The translations under genes and the position numbers were made by a program. DNA of 64,000 nucleotides from Spirochaetota bacterium (GTDB lineage Bacteria; Spirochaetota; Spirochaetia; SPDA01; JAJSAL01). The DNA lies in NCBI GenBank assembly GCA_024274705.1, contig JAJSAL010000140.1:1-64000 (forward strand). The letters are read 5' to 3'. This document shows, in pieces, positions 33,525-42,345 of this stretch; position 1 is the first letter of the stretch, and each line of letters starts with the position of its first letter. Under the pieces are notes generated by a model. The model had not been told where the DNA came from, did not search any database, and worked only from the letters and a program-made list of their open reading frames with translations.

Positions 33525-34812
33525 AAGGAGCATTAATTTGAAGCTGATTGGTGAATTCGTGAAGCCTGGTTAATCGTTGTGCTATCAGCCGGGCAAGGAG
33601 TATCCCGTAATGAGGATTGTTTTTAATCATATCGAGGAATTGATCTTTTGATACTTTGATAAGAACACACTTCGATCCGGCTTTAACAGTTGCAGATCTT
33701 CGATTGCTCAAAAGAAAAGACATTTCACCTAGAAAAACATCTTTTGGTGTGAGAACAGATATCTGCTTTCCTTTGGAAATGATGTTGAGCTCTCCGGAAA
33801 CAATATAATACAGGTAGTTTGATTCTTCTCCTTCACGAAAAATCACCTGATTTTTCCGGAATGTGGCTTCCTCGTGACCTTCAAATACCTTAGGAATCAA
33901 ATTACTCTCATTCTTCATGTGCTGAATCTTAAAAGATACTTCGTTTCCTTTATCGTTGTACCACAAGGAATCTGTGTATATCTCTGTCATCTTTATACCA
34001 TGCCCGTGAAGAGCGGTGGCACCGCCATCCGTTGACCAGTCGGTATATGTCCGCCAATCAAACCCGTTTCCTTCGTCACGGATGGTAAAAGTGGAATCCT
34101 CCTGCCTGATAGTGTACGAAAAATAAACTTTTTTCTTTTTCACCGATGGATTCCTGTTCTTTTTCCGTATCAGCTCGATGCTGTCACCGCCGTTTTCAAG
34201 CCACGCTGTCTTTTCTTCAAAACTGATATTACAGTTGCCGTGCTCTACCGCATTCATAAGCATTTCGAATAGTGCCACATGGAGACGTTCACGCTGATCA
34301 TGATTTATGTAATTAGAGTTAAACAGATAATTCGTTACCAGGTTTGCATATGTCCTTACTTCAAATGGGTCGTTATCCATTGTCAATGAACCCGTGATCT
34401 GGGCCAGCAACTTCCGCTGCAGGTCCCGGTGAAAGAGGATGTGGCTGTTATCTTTCACGATTTTCAGAACCCGGGGCAGACCGGAACTGAATTCATTTTC
34501 ATGGATAAGACTGATGATGTTCATCGTGTGAATTCTCTGGAGCAGTTCCCTTTCGTTTTCCTTGTGAAGACCGATAATTCCACCTGCATGGAGCCACGTA
34601 TCTTTCTTTATCGTTGAAACAATGGAATTTACTTCCCTTCCCGGAATAGTGAAATCGATGATATTGAATTCCGGAAGTTCAAATTTCAGGTATTGAAGAA
34701 ATGATTCAGGATTATCAAAATAGATTGGATTGAAATCATGTTTAAATTTATAGACACATTCTTCTACCAGCGTGTTTACGGTGTCTTTTTTTGAAAAAAC
34801 CGGTATTTTCAT
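33517..34812 (-). CDS. histidine-kinase-like ATPase fused to a cyclic-nucleotide-binding domain
   Basis: The 431-residue protein has three parts. Residues 1-110 form a strand-helix domain that may be a degenerate receiver (no clear acceptor aspartate). Residues about 170-310 are an RsbW/SpoIIAB-type ATPase with the N box LHVALFEMLMNAVEHGN and IRDEGNGFDWRT. Residues about 315-431 are a cNMP-binding barrel (NQVIFREGEESNYLYYIVSGEL, FLGEMSFLLSNRRSATVKA). It may be a switch kinase controlled by a cyclic nucleotide. ATG 34812 with AGGA upstream is preferred to TTG 34878. Its stop lies inside the repeat array. Confidence 0.75.
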   Translation of the reverse strand: MKIPVFSKKDTVNTLVEECVYKFKHDFNPIYFDNPESFLQYLKFELPEFNIIDFTIPGREVNSIVSTIKKDTWLHAGGIIGLHKENERELLQRIHTMNIISLIHENEFSSGLPRVLKIVKDNSHILFHRDLQRKLLAQITGSLTMDNDPFEVRTYANLVTNYLFNSNYINHDQRERLHVALFEMLMNAVEHGNCNISFEEKTAWLENGGDSIELIRKKNRNPSVKKKKVYFSYTIRQEDSTFTIRDEGNGFDWRTYTDWSTDGGATALHGHGIKMTEIYTDSLWYNDKGNEVSFKIQHMKNESNLIPKVFEGHEEATFRKNQVIFREGEESNYLYYIVSGELNIISKGKQISVLTPKDVFLGEMSFLLSNRRSATVKAGSKCVLIKVSKDQFLDMIKNNPHYGILLARLIAQRLTRLHEFTNQLQINAPSA

Positions 34813-34895
34813 GAACAATTTCCTGAATACTGTAATACTATCGGCTGGATAACCGGATAATCTGTAGTTTCCGTCCAAGATGGCACGATACAGAC

Positions 34896-35909
34896 TTACC
34901 TGGACATCCGGTATCCGATGTTAAAACCGGATGTATCATCCGGATTAGAGAGATATCCTAACACCATGGCAACCATGTTGTTCCAGAAATGAAATGCAAC
35001 AGCCTTTTCCAGACGGTAACCATTCTGTTTAGTGAGTTCTGCGCTGTAAAAGCCAAAACCGATGGCTGCGATCGTCTGGAGTACCGTATCCTCTACAGAT
35101 ATTCCGGGAACGAGCATATTGGGCAAATGAGCAAATCCGAATGTGAGAGAGGAATAGCCGGTCCCCATCGTTTCAAGACTGAATCCCCGGAAGGCGATTT
35201 CTTCCCAGAGGGCATTTGCCCAGACAAAGAGAAGGCCGGTTCCTGCAGCAAGACCTAATCCTGTCCATGGAGAAACTTGCCTCCCCCAGAACAGAACCGA
35301 ATCCCTGGTAAAATAGCTGCCGATAGACCGTACATCACTGCTACCCAGACTCCCCGCTGAACTAAAGACCAGGGCGGGCAGTACCAGTGGATCGAATATA
35401 TTCTGCGGTTTGAAAGGAGCGAATAGGAGATCTATCAGTCTATCCGCACCCGAACGTACAGGGTTGAGGCCAAGATACCCGGCATAACGGTCCATATATG
35501 TCCGTTGCGCCTCATACTGACTGTATGAAGAAAGAAGGGTTCCATAAAGGGTAAGAGTCATTCCACTTAACAGGAGGATATAATCCGATGTTTCAATGAC
35601 ATCGTCTCTATAGGAAACGAGATAGGTTTTATCTTCAGTGGTTCGGACCGAAAGTTTCACACCTTCAAGATTCCTGAAAATGGTAAAGAGAAGGATCCCC
35701 TCCCCTGCGAGTTTAAGCGGAATGGAGGACATGTAGAGAAATCCTTCGGTCCTCTTATCCATCTGCACCTGGGCATATCCTGGAATGATCGAATTGATGA
35801 ACATTAGGCGTCGATAATCAGGAATATCAACATCAGGTTCATCAGCCTGGATAGATACAGATCCCCACATACAGATGAGAATACTGATATACACAAAAAA
35901 TCTTGGCAT
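34896..35909 (-). CDS. CPBP-family intramembrane metalloprotease
   Basis: The 337-residue membrane protein starts with a signal-like segment (FFVYISILICMWGSVSIQA) and has a C-terminal CPBP domain with the motifs WEEIAFRG, FGFAHLPN and AFHFWNN, the glutamate and histidines that form the active site. The family includes CAAX prenyl endopeptidase Rce1 and bacteriocin-processing proteins; the bacterial substrate is unknown. The N-terminal 200 residues, with a TxxIPGYAQ-like segment common to envelope proteins, are extra. It sits 7 bp after Sua5 in the same operon. Confidence 0.8.
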   Translation of the reverse strand: MPRFFVYISILICMWGSVSIQADEPDVDIPDYRRLMFINSIIPGYAQVQMDKRTEGFLYMSSIPLKLAGEGILLFTIFRNLEGVKLSVRTTEDKTYLVSYRDDVIETSDYILLLSGMTLTLYGTLLSSYSQYEAQRTYMDRYAGYLGLNPVRSGADRLIDLLFAPFKPQNIFDPLVLPALVFSSAGSLGSSDVRSIGSYFTRDSVLFWGRQVSPWTGLGLAAGTGLLFVWANALWEEIAFRGFSLETMGTGYSSLTFGFAHLPNMLVPGISVEDTVLQTIAAIGFGFYSAELTKQNGYRLEKAVAFHFWNNMVAMVLGYLSNPDDTSGFNIGYRMSR

Positions 35910-35916
35910 AGATAGA

Positions 35917-36480
35917 CTAGTCTAAGAGGTATGGAGGAATATGACAAGCTCCCTGGCGCAGAATTCTATAAGGAGAGCCGGCGGCATCCAGAATGGTGGA
36001 ATGCTGACCTTCCGGGAGATCACCGGCATCAATGATGCAGTCAACACGTTCATCGAACTGCTCCTGAATTTCATTTATCTTCCACAAGGATTGCATACCG
36101 CTGAAATTGACGCTTGTGGAAAAAAGAGGTTTCCCCACAGCATTTATAATGGAAACGAGCCAGGGATCATCAGGGACACGAAAGGATGTTGTTTTTCCCG
36201 GTTCGGTTTTCAGGATCACCGTTAACGGTCCCGGCCATAGAGCAACAATCTGTGGATCGATTACAATATCATAGGCTTTTTCTATATATTCAGAATCGGG
36301 AAAAAGTCGAATGAACGGCTTTCTCTCCCTTCTTTTTATCTTTCGGATACGGGATTCCGTATCCGGAGCAATTCCGACTACTCCGTATATCGTGTCACAG
36401 GGAATAATACCAACCCCGCCGCGTAGCAGAATGTTAACGATAGTATGTATTGCATCAGGATCACTTTTTTTTAGTGTCAT
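35917..36480 (-). CDS. L-threonylcarbamoyladenylate synthase (YrdC/Sua5)
   Basis: The 187-residue single-domain YrdC makes threonylcarbamoyl-AMP for the t6A37 tRNA modification. Marks are IIPCDTIYGVVGIA, IKRRERKPFIRLF, LWPGPLTVIL and PLFSTSVNFSG. The ORF track begins at 36582; ATG 36480 with AAGGA upstream gives the correct family start. The start overlaps the end of the FtsB-like gene by 20 bp. Confidence 0.9.
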   Translation of the reverse strand: MTLKKSDPDAIHTIVNILLRGGVGIIPCDTIYGVVGIAPDTESRIRKIKRRERKPFIRLFPDSEYIEKAYDIVIDPQIVALWPGPLTVILKTEPGKTTSFRVPDDPWLVSIINAVGKPLFSTSVNFSGMQSLWKINEIQEQFDERVDCIIDAGDLPEGQHSTILDAAGSPYRILRQGACHIPPYLLD

Positions 36481-36904
36481 GGAATAATCCTTGCAGCAGG
36501 AAGAGCAACATGCAGCCTGCGATTCCTGCACAAATACTGATGGTCCGAAAGAGCTGTTTTCGATCTTTCGGAAGATCGGCATGCTTGATCAAACGTCCAA
36601 CGGAATAAAAATTTGTTAATTTATGATAACCAGCTATTCTTATGATGACCTCATCTTTCTCAAAATAGCCGAGTTCCCGGGACCGGAGTCTAATTAGTTC
36701 CGAGCTTGATTTCAGTCGATCCAGTTCATCTGCCAGGTCCCCATGAAGAGTTTCCAGATTTCCGATGTTCTTTTCAATGCTATACCGAAAATTCTCCAAT
36801 TTCCTCATTTCAAGAATACCATTCGAACCCCATACGAGGGAGAGTACAGAATAAACACAGAAAGTGATATACAACGAATATAACACCGGAAGAAATCTCT
36901 TCAT
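36461..36904 (-). CDS. FtsB/DivIC-like septum formation initiator
   Basis: The 147-residue protein has a short cytoplasmic start, one membrane helix (VLYSLYITFCVYSVLSLVW), then a periplasmic coiled coil (MRKLENFRYSIEKNIGNLETLHGDLADELDRL) and RSRELGYFEKDEVII, the pattern of the FtsB/DivIC family. A second hydrophobic helix near the C-terminus (ISICAGIAGCMLLFLLQGLF) is unusual for FtsB. It would act in the divisome. ATG 36904 is chosen because MKRF is the natural start before the helix. It overlaps sua5. Confidence 0.75.
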   Translation of the reverse strand: MKRFLPVLYSLYITFCVYSVLSLVWGSNGILEMRKLENFRYSIEKNIGNLETLHGDLADELDRLKSSSELIRLRSRELGYFEKDEVIIRIAGYHKLTNFYSVGRLIKHADLPKDRKQLFRTISICAGIAGCMLLFLLQGLFHDTKKK

Positions 36905-36985
36905 ACTTGATGTTACGGTTATCTCTGGTATTTTCTTTACTTCACAATGCAATAATTCTCTACATCATCTTACTGTATGTCCTTA

Positions 36986-37014
36986 TTGACAAGTATTTAC
37001 ACCTTATTTACACT
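36986..37014 (+). promoter_or_regulatory. promoter of the acidic-protein/DUF115 cluster
   Basis: TTGACA, 17 bp, TACACT. It gives a leader of about 67 nt with AGGAG before ATG 37089. Confidence 0.6.
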
Positions 37015-37088
37015 CTAATAAAGGGTCAATACTGGTGGATGATATACCGATAATATAGCGAAGCAATGTTCTTATCCAGGAGTTTATA

Positions 37089-39584
37089 ATGGCCACCGAT
37101 ATGCAAGACGAATTTGGACAAGAACTGAAGGAAAAAAATCCAATGGATTCGAACACAACTGCAGATTCAGAACTCGAAGAATACGGAGTCTGGGTAAAAG
37201 CCGGCCCGGAAGACCTGGTAGAAGCTGAGTCTGACGGCGACGAATTCAGCCTTCAGGATCTCGAAGTCGACAACTCAATGGAAGAACCAGTTTTAAGTGA
37301 AGAAGAAGAAGAACTCCTGGGTGATCTGGAAGGGGACACCTTTTCAGCCGAAGAAGATGTGTTTCCTGCTGAAGATGTACCTGATATTGAAGATTCTGTA
37401 ACCGAAGACCTCTCTACAGATTCGGCCGTCGATGGTCTCGTCGAACCTGAGGAACCTGAGGAACCTGAGGAACCTGAGGAACCTGAGGAACCTGAGGATA
37501 GATCAGAAAAGGCTGAACTCAACATTGATATCGACAGCGAACTTGATGAAATTGGTTCAGCAGAAGAAGCTGAGGAAAAGATTACCGAAGACCTTTCTGA
37601 TTTTGAGTTCGATCTCGAAGATGAACCTGTTTCTGCGGAAGCTGAAAGTCCTGATGCTGAAAAATCCTCCGAGGAGGAACTCATTGAAATACCTCTCGAT
37701 TTTGCCGATGATGTGGAAGAGTCTGAACTTGAAGATGTGGAAGAGTCTGAACTTGAAGATGTGGAAGAAGAGGAATTTGATCTCTCGTTTCAATCTGAAA
37801 CGGAAAAAAACCTGGAAAATATTGAAGAAATCGGTGACGATGTCACATTTGACGATAATACTCTACCCTCTGCTGAAGATAATCTTGACAATATCAACCT
37901 TGATGAAATCCAGCAATCCGACTTCGGTGAAGAGCTTCCGGAACTGGAACTCGACGAGGGAGGGGTTTTAGGTGACCAACAAACCGTTTCTTCCGAGGAT
38001 GCCGGATCCACTTCTATTCTTCTTAAGATCGAGCAGGAACTCTTAGCGATTAAGAATGAACTCGCCTCGTTGAAAAGGGAACTTACAACTTTGCGGATTT
38101 CCGAACGCGAAGAACCTTCTGTTCCCCAAGCTGATGAAACCGGCGGCTTTTTTGATGAGGAAGAAGATGAAACGATAGCTCTTACAGGCGATGAACTCGA
38201 TAACATCCTTAACACAGCTGAATTCACTGATGAAGTCGGTGAGGCAACGGATATTGCAGATGAAGATCTCACTCCTGAGGAAGGGATCGAAGAAGCTGAT
38301 GAAACCTTGACCGGTGACGAACTCAACAACATTCTGAACACTGCTGATTTCACAGAACAGGAGGGTGAGGACACCCTTTCCGTTGAAGATGAGGGGGAAC
38401 AGCCTGTAGAATCCCTGGATGAAGATCAAATATCCCTTAAAGAGGATATCATTTCTTTAGATGAAACACCCGATAGTTTCGATCTGGTACCACCGGTTGA
38501 GGATCTTACGATCGAGACACCCCTGGAGTCCGAACAAGAATCCTCTTCTGAAGTTATTACTGAAATGGATGAAGTATCTGTTCCTGTTGCCGGTAATGAA
38601 TTAATAGATGAAATAGAAGTAGACATCCCTTCAAGTGGTGCGAGAGTACCTGATGCCGACGAAACTATTTTTGCTGAAGAATCTGTTGATGACCTGGACC
38701 TCATTTCAGAACACGAAGAATCCCTACTCGACGAAGAAACCGTCGGGAAAGAAACGTTGGAAGATCTTTCTGAACTCCCGGAATTGCCATCGGAAGAAAT
38801 GAGTCATGATCATGACGAACTTGCTTTGGAAGAACCTCTGGATGAAGAAATCGGTCTTGAAGAAATCAGTCCTGAAGAAGAAACGGAGCCTGAAGAACTC
38901 TCCCTGGAAACTGATGAACTGACCCTCGATGAGGTACCTGTCCCGGAGGAGAGTGCTCTCGAAACGGAAGAACCGGCCATAGAGGATGAACCGGTTATAG
39001 AAGAGATTTCTCTGGAACCGGATGATCTTGCCCTTGAGGAAGCAGCCGCTGACCTGCCGGCCGAGGACCTTTCCACGGAAGAACTGACCCTCGATGAGGT
39101 ACCTGTCCCGGAGGAAAGTGCTCTCGAAACGGAAGAACCGGCCATAGAGGATGAACCGGTTATAGAAGAGATTTCTCTGGAACCGGATGATCTTGCCCTT
39201 GAGGAAGCAGCCGCTGACCTGCCGGCTGAGGACCTTTCCACGGAAGAACTGACCCTCGATGAGGCTCCTGCAGTTGAAGAGGATTCTGAACTTCCTGAAA
39301 TAGAAGAATCAGCAGCCGAAGACCTTATTGAAATGGATGAAGCTCCATTAGTGGAAAATGAGGTCGAAGAGGTAAGTGAAGAAGAGCTGCCGCAGGTTGA
39401 ACCTTCCGGGGAAGAAAGCTTCACCGAAATTCCGGATACTCTTAAATCTGAACTGAAATCAGTCCTTACTTATATGGACCAGCTTCTCGAAGCATTACCG
39501 GAAGACAAGATCCAGGAATTTGCCCGGTCAGAACATTTTGAAGTGTATAAAAAATTGTTCGAAGAACTGGAGTTGAACGTATAA
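37089..39584 (+). CDS. hyperacidic, repeat-rich cytoplasmic protein
   Basis: The 831-residue protein is dominated by E, D, L, S and P and is probably disordered and strongly negative. It has no signal peptide. Repeats are nested: a six-fold GAACCTGAG run (EEP) at 37443-37496, a 24-bp duplication near 37715, two LTGDELNNILNTA-type copies, and a 55-residue tandem duplication at 38916-39245. A short coiled coil (LLKIEQELLAIKNELASLKREL) lies near residue 310. The only folded-looking end is the C-terminal 50 residues (LKSELKSVLTYMDQLLEALPEDKIQEFA). Its stop overlaps the ATG of the next gene (TAATG), so the two are coupled. The function is unknown. Serine-rich minus-strand ORFs here are shadows. 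Confidence 0.85.
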   Translation: MATDMQDEFGQELKEKNPMDSNTTADSELEEYGVWVKAGPEDLVEAESDGDEFSLQDLEVDNSMEEPVLSEEEEELLGDLEGDTFSAEEDVFPAEDVPDIEDSVTEDLSTDSAVDGLVEPEEPEEPEEPEEPEEPEDRSEKAELNIDIDSELDEIGSAEEAEEKITEDLSDFEFDLEDEPVSAEAESPDAEKSSEEELIEIPLDFADDVEESELEDVEESELEDVEEEEFDLSFQSETEKNLENIEEIGDDVTFDDNTLPSAEDNLDNINLDEIQQSDFGEELPELELDEGGVLGDQQTVSSEDAGSTSILLKIEQELLAIKNELASLKRELTTLRISEREEPSVPQADETGGFFDEEEDETIALTGDELDNILNTAEFTDEVGEATDIADEDLTPEEGIEEADETLTGDELNNILNTADFTEQEGEDTLSVEDEGEQPVESLDEDQISLKEDIISLDETPDSFDLVPPVEDLTIETPLESEQESSSEVITEMDEVSVPVAGNELIDEIEVDIPSSGARVPDADETIFAEESVDDLDLISEHEESLLDEETVGKETLEDLSELPELPSEEMSHDHDELALEEPLDEEIGLEEISPEEETEPEELSLETDELTLDEVPVPEESALETEEPAIEDEPVIEEISLEPDDLALEEAAADLPAEDLSTEELTLDEVPVPEESALETEEPAIEDEPVIEEISLEPDDLALEEAAADLPAEDLSTEELTLDEAPAVEEDSELPEIEESAAEDLIEMDEAPLVENEVEEVSEEELPQVEPSGEESFTEIPDTLKSELKSVLTYMDQLLEALPEDKIQEFARSEHFEVYKKLFEELELNV
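37443..37496 (+). repeat. six perfect copies of a 9-bp repeat
   Basis: GAACCTGAG is repeated six times and encodes (EPE)n. The unit is a multiple of three, so copy number changes would lengthen or shorten the protein without breaking the frame. Confidence 0.95.
38916..39245 (+). repeat. 165-bp tandem duplication inside the acidic gene
   Basis: The segment starting GAACTGACCCTCGATGAG recurs at 38916, 39081 and (partial) 39246, exactly 165 bp apart. The two full copies differ at only a couple of positions, so the duplication is recent or kept uniform by recombination. Confidence 0.95.
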
Positions 39585-40737
39585 TGGGGCTTCTCAACAA
39601 GGCAAGATATTCCCTCTTAACGGAGAATAAACAGAGTTTTTTCGAAAAACCTAGCGATCTGGAAAGTAACGCACCTGTTACAGAAAAAAAAAAGTCCTTA
39701 ACGGCAGCGTAGATACAAACGCTAGTTGGCTTACTCCCCAGCTTTTATCTGAAGATGAATCTACTCTATTGCCTCAGGAAAAAGTGACTATACAGCCTGT
39801 TATGAGTGAATCTGCTTATCCTGCTGAAAAAACAGCTTCTTCCGTACTATCCCGCCTGGAAGAACTTAAAGCAGGCATAGAAACTCCTGGTAGAGTGTTT
39901 TCCCTGTTGAGGGATGAAATCTCCTTTGAAAAAGGTTCGCTTCTTTTAGAAGACACCGCACTCGCAACTTATATCCCATGGGCGTTGACCGGATATGATA
40001 AAACGACCGCTCACAGATTACGTTTTCCTACCGAACTATTGGAATCTTTGTTCGTAGATGAAAAACTTTATCCTAGAATTCTTGATAAAAGCGATACAGT
40101 CAATCTTAAGCAGTACTTTTCTATCAGGGAATACGGTCTCCTTGAAAGAATACTTTTACATCCCTTCTCGCATGACGGAATAATGGTGGGCTTTCTTCTT
40201 ATCACAGAAACAATCAATACACCTAATCTCGAAGAACTCAAAACTGCACTGCAGAAGCTTTCTCCTCATGTTTCCGCTATCCTCTTCAAATCGAGAAAAG
40301 AGATACTTCATAATATACCTTCAGTATCAGGAAAGACGGATAATAACTCAGTGAAAGAAATCGTAGACGAGATCAGGCTATGCAGGGAACAGGGCAAACA
40401 TACCTTACTGCTTACATTTTCCATCGACAGAGCAGTTGAACGCCTCCACGATAAAATCAAGGATGCTGATCCGTTTCGATTTCGTCAGGATATTTACGCA
40501 ATACTGTCCACGATGATTTCTGACTCCGGAGGTGTCTGGCGTATTAATTCCGGCACCCTGCTCCTTCTTTTTTCGGGAACAGCTATTCATGATGAAAAAC
40601 TTATTATACATCAACTGACTGTTTCCATGAACGATCTTTTTCAGGAAGGTATCAACATGTCTCAATTCATCGGCGGTGTGTTAAAAGATCCACAGGAAGA
40701 TACTCACGTTTATTCATTTATTGAATCCATTCAGTGA
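39584..40737 (+). CDS. GAF-like protein expressed across a -1 frameshift at a poly-A run
   Basis: ATG 39584 (overlapping the TAA of the acidic gene) opens a frame that stops after 42 codons at 39710-39712. The main frame, given in the track from TTG 39769, has no ATG, GTG or Shine-Dalgarno upstream. The two are joined at GAAAAAAAAAAGTCC: zero-frame codons AAA AAG within A_AAA_AAG allow a -1 slip that continues GTC CTT AAC GGC into the long frame, giving a protein of about 384 residues. The middle resembles a GAF domain (GRVFSLLRDEISFEKGSLLLED, LLHPFSHDGIMVGFLLITE). The C-terminal 130 residues look like a degenerate GGDEF-type fold (VWRINSGTLLLLFSG). If no shift occurs the gene is dead. Confidence 0.7.
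39684..39694 (+). other. A10 run with dnaX-type slippery heptamer A_AAA_AAG
   Basis: The heptamer at 39688-39694 is in the correct phase for -1 frameshifting. A 5-bp stem AGCGT/ACGCT with an 8-nt loop (39706-39723) lies 11 nt downstream. The run could also slip during transcription or change length during replication. Confidence 0.7.
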
Positions 40738-40746
40738 TCAACCCTT

Positions 40747-42345
40747 ATGATGACGATCGAGACTGCGCGTTCGGGAGATCTCTATGCTAAATCAGGAGCT
40801 CTCCATATTCACTCTTCTTTTAACCCTAAAAAGGAGGCTGAAAAATTTATTGATTCACACTGTACCGGTTCATCATCGGTTTTTCTTGTCCTTGGTCCCG
40901 GGCTTTCCTACATACAACCCCTTTTAAACGTTAGATTCCCTCATTCCCGGGTAATTTCTTTGTTTTACCACACCCTTTTTTACCAGCGCTTCGATGTAAA
41001 CGATCAGAATTCCTGGTTTCCGGAATTTAAAGAGACCTTACCTGAATTCCTCCGAAATCGTATTCCTGAATACGATTCTGACGGATTGTGCGTTGTTGAA
41101 TGGGCCCCAAGCGCCCGTATTTTTCCAAAAGTTTCCAGGTATGTAAACTCGGTAATTCATCAGCTTCTTCGGGAATACAGCGGTAGTATGGCAGTTACCC
41201 GGACATTCGGTAAGAAATGGTTTCTCAATACCATCACCAACTATATTGCTATCGATCAGTATGCAGAGATACGAAAAGCAGACCATCCAGTTGTTATCGC
41301 TGCATCCGGCCCCAGCCTTGAGCAGAGTTTAACGTTGTTACGTAAGTATCGTAAGAAATATTATCTCTGGGCTTTGCCTTCATCCCTCAACTTCCTCACA
41401 ACCGCCGGTATTTCACCTGATATGATCATATCTACGGATCCAGGTTTTTACGCAGGATACCATCTTGTTTCTCTGGAAAAGTACTCGGATGTACCTGTTG
41501 CGATGCCGTTAACATCTCATCCCCTGCCCCGTTCTGCTGCAAACTGTGTAATCCCCCTTCACCAGCATACATGGATTGAAAAGCTCTTTCTTCCTTCCCT
41601 GTCACTTCCCTTCCTCAATGCTGGTTCTCACGGTACCGTTGCCGGAACTGCTCTCGAAATGACCCGGTACGCTTTTCCTCCTGCAGTATTATTTACCGGC
41701 CTCGATCTTTGTTTTTTTGATATCCAGGAACATGTGAAACCTCATACCTTTGATACGATTATAGCTGCATCTGCAAACCGAATGAGTTCGATAGAAACGT
41801 TATATACCTCCAGGGCGATCCAGCTGGCACCTAAACTACACATTCAGGAACATATCCGCACCTCGATTTCTCTTGAGACATATACAGGCTGGTTCCGTGA
41901 TCATATCAAGGAATACCCTGTACCCTGTTACCGGATCCTCCCTTCCCCTGTCAGAATAGACGGATTTGGTTCGCTCTTGGCGATAGATATTCCCGGATTT
42001 TTTTCAGCATGGAATAATAACCCCGGGGAACCTTACTATTTGAAAAAGAATACTTTTCCCCGGGATGAACGTAAAAAGCGTATAACTTGTTTTTTAACCC
42101 ACAATATACATACATTGGATAAATTCTTAAGCGCAACCAGAAAAAACGGCCTGCCGCCGGAAGGAGAAAGAACGTCTGTATTCGAACTGCTCTACCAACT
42201 CGATTTACCATCACTTCAAGCTGTCTATAAAAAGGTGCGAAAGGAGCAGGCATGGGATACCTCAACGCTGACTCTTCTCTTTACTTTGCTCGAGGATACT
42301 ATTAGGTTTCTCAGGAACATGAATCAGATCGCCGGATCGCTATGA
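40747..42345 (+). CDS. DUF115/Maf-like protein 1
   Basis: The 532-residue protein belongs to the DUF115 (MptE-like, Maf) family: a Rossmann-like core with VIAASGPSLEQSLTLLRKY near residue 185, DMIISTDPGF and the late NAGSHGTVAGTALEMTRYAF. Maf proteins of other flagellated bacteria transfer nonulosonic acids to flagellin. In a spirochaete the candidate substrate is FlaB or a surface protein. It follows the GAF-like gene by 9 bp and overlaps the second DUF115 gene by 4 bp (ATGA). Confidence 0.82.
   Translation: MMTIETARSGDLYAKSGALHIHSSFNPKKEAEKFIDSHCTGSSSVFLVLGPGLSYIQPLLNVRFPHSRVISLFYHTLFYQRFDVNDQNSWFPEFKETLPEFLRNRIPEYDSDGLCVVEWAPSARIFPKVSRYVNSVIHQLLREYSGSMAVTRTFGKKWFLNTITNYIAIDQYAEIRKADHPVVIAASGPSLEQSLTLLRKYRKKYYLWALPSSLNFLTTAGISPDMIISTDPGFYAGYHLVSLEKYSDVPVAMPLTSHPLPRSAANCVIPLHQHTWIEKLFLPSLSLPFLNAGSHGTVAGTALEMTRYAFPPAVLFTGLDLCFFDIQEHVKPHTFDTIIAASANRMSSIETLYTSRAIQLAPKLHIQEHIRTSISLETYTGWFRDHIKEYPVPCYRILPSPVRIDGFGSLLAIDIPGFFSAWNNNPGEPYYLKKNTFPRDERKKRITCFLTHNIHTLDKFLSATRKNGLPPEGERTSVFELLYQLDLPSLQAVYKKVRKEQAWDTSTLTLLFTLLEDTIRFLRNMNQIAGSL

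Noticed and set aside
37253-39424. Long serine-rich minus-strand ORFs opposite the acidic gene
   Set aside because: They mirror the GAA/GAG-rich coding strand (TTC/CTC/TCT codons), lack start signals and have only low-complexity sequence.
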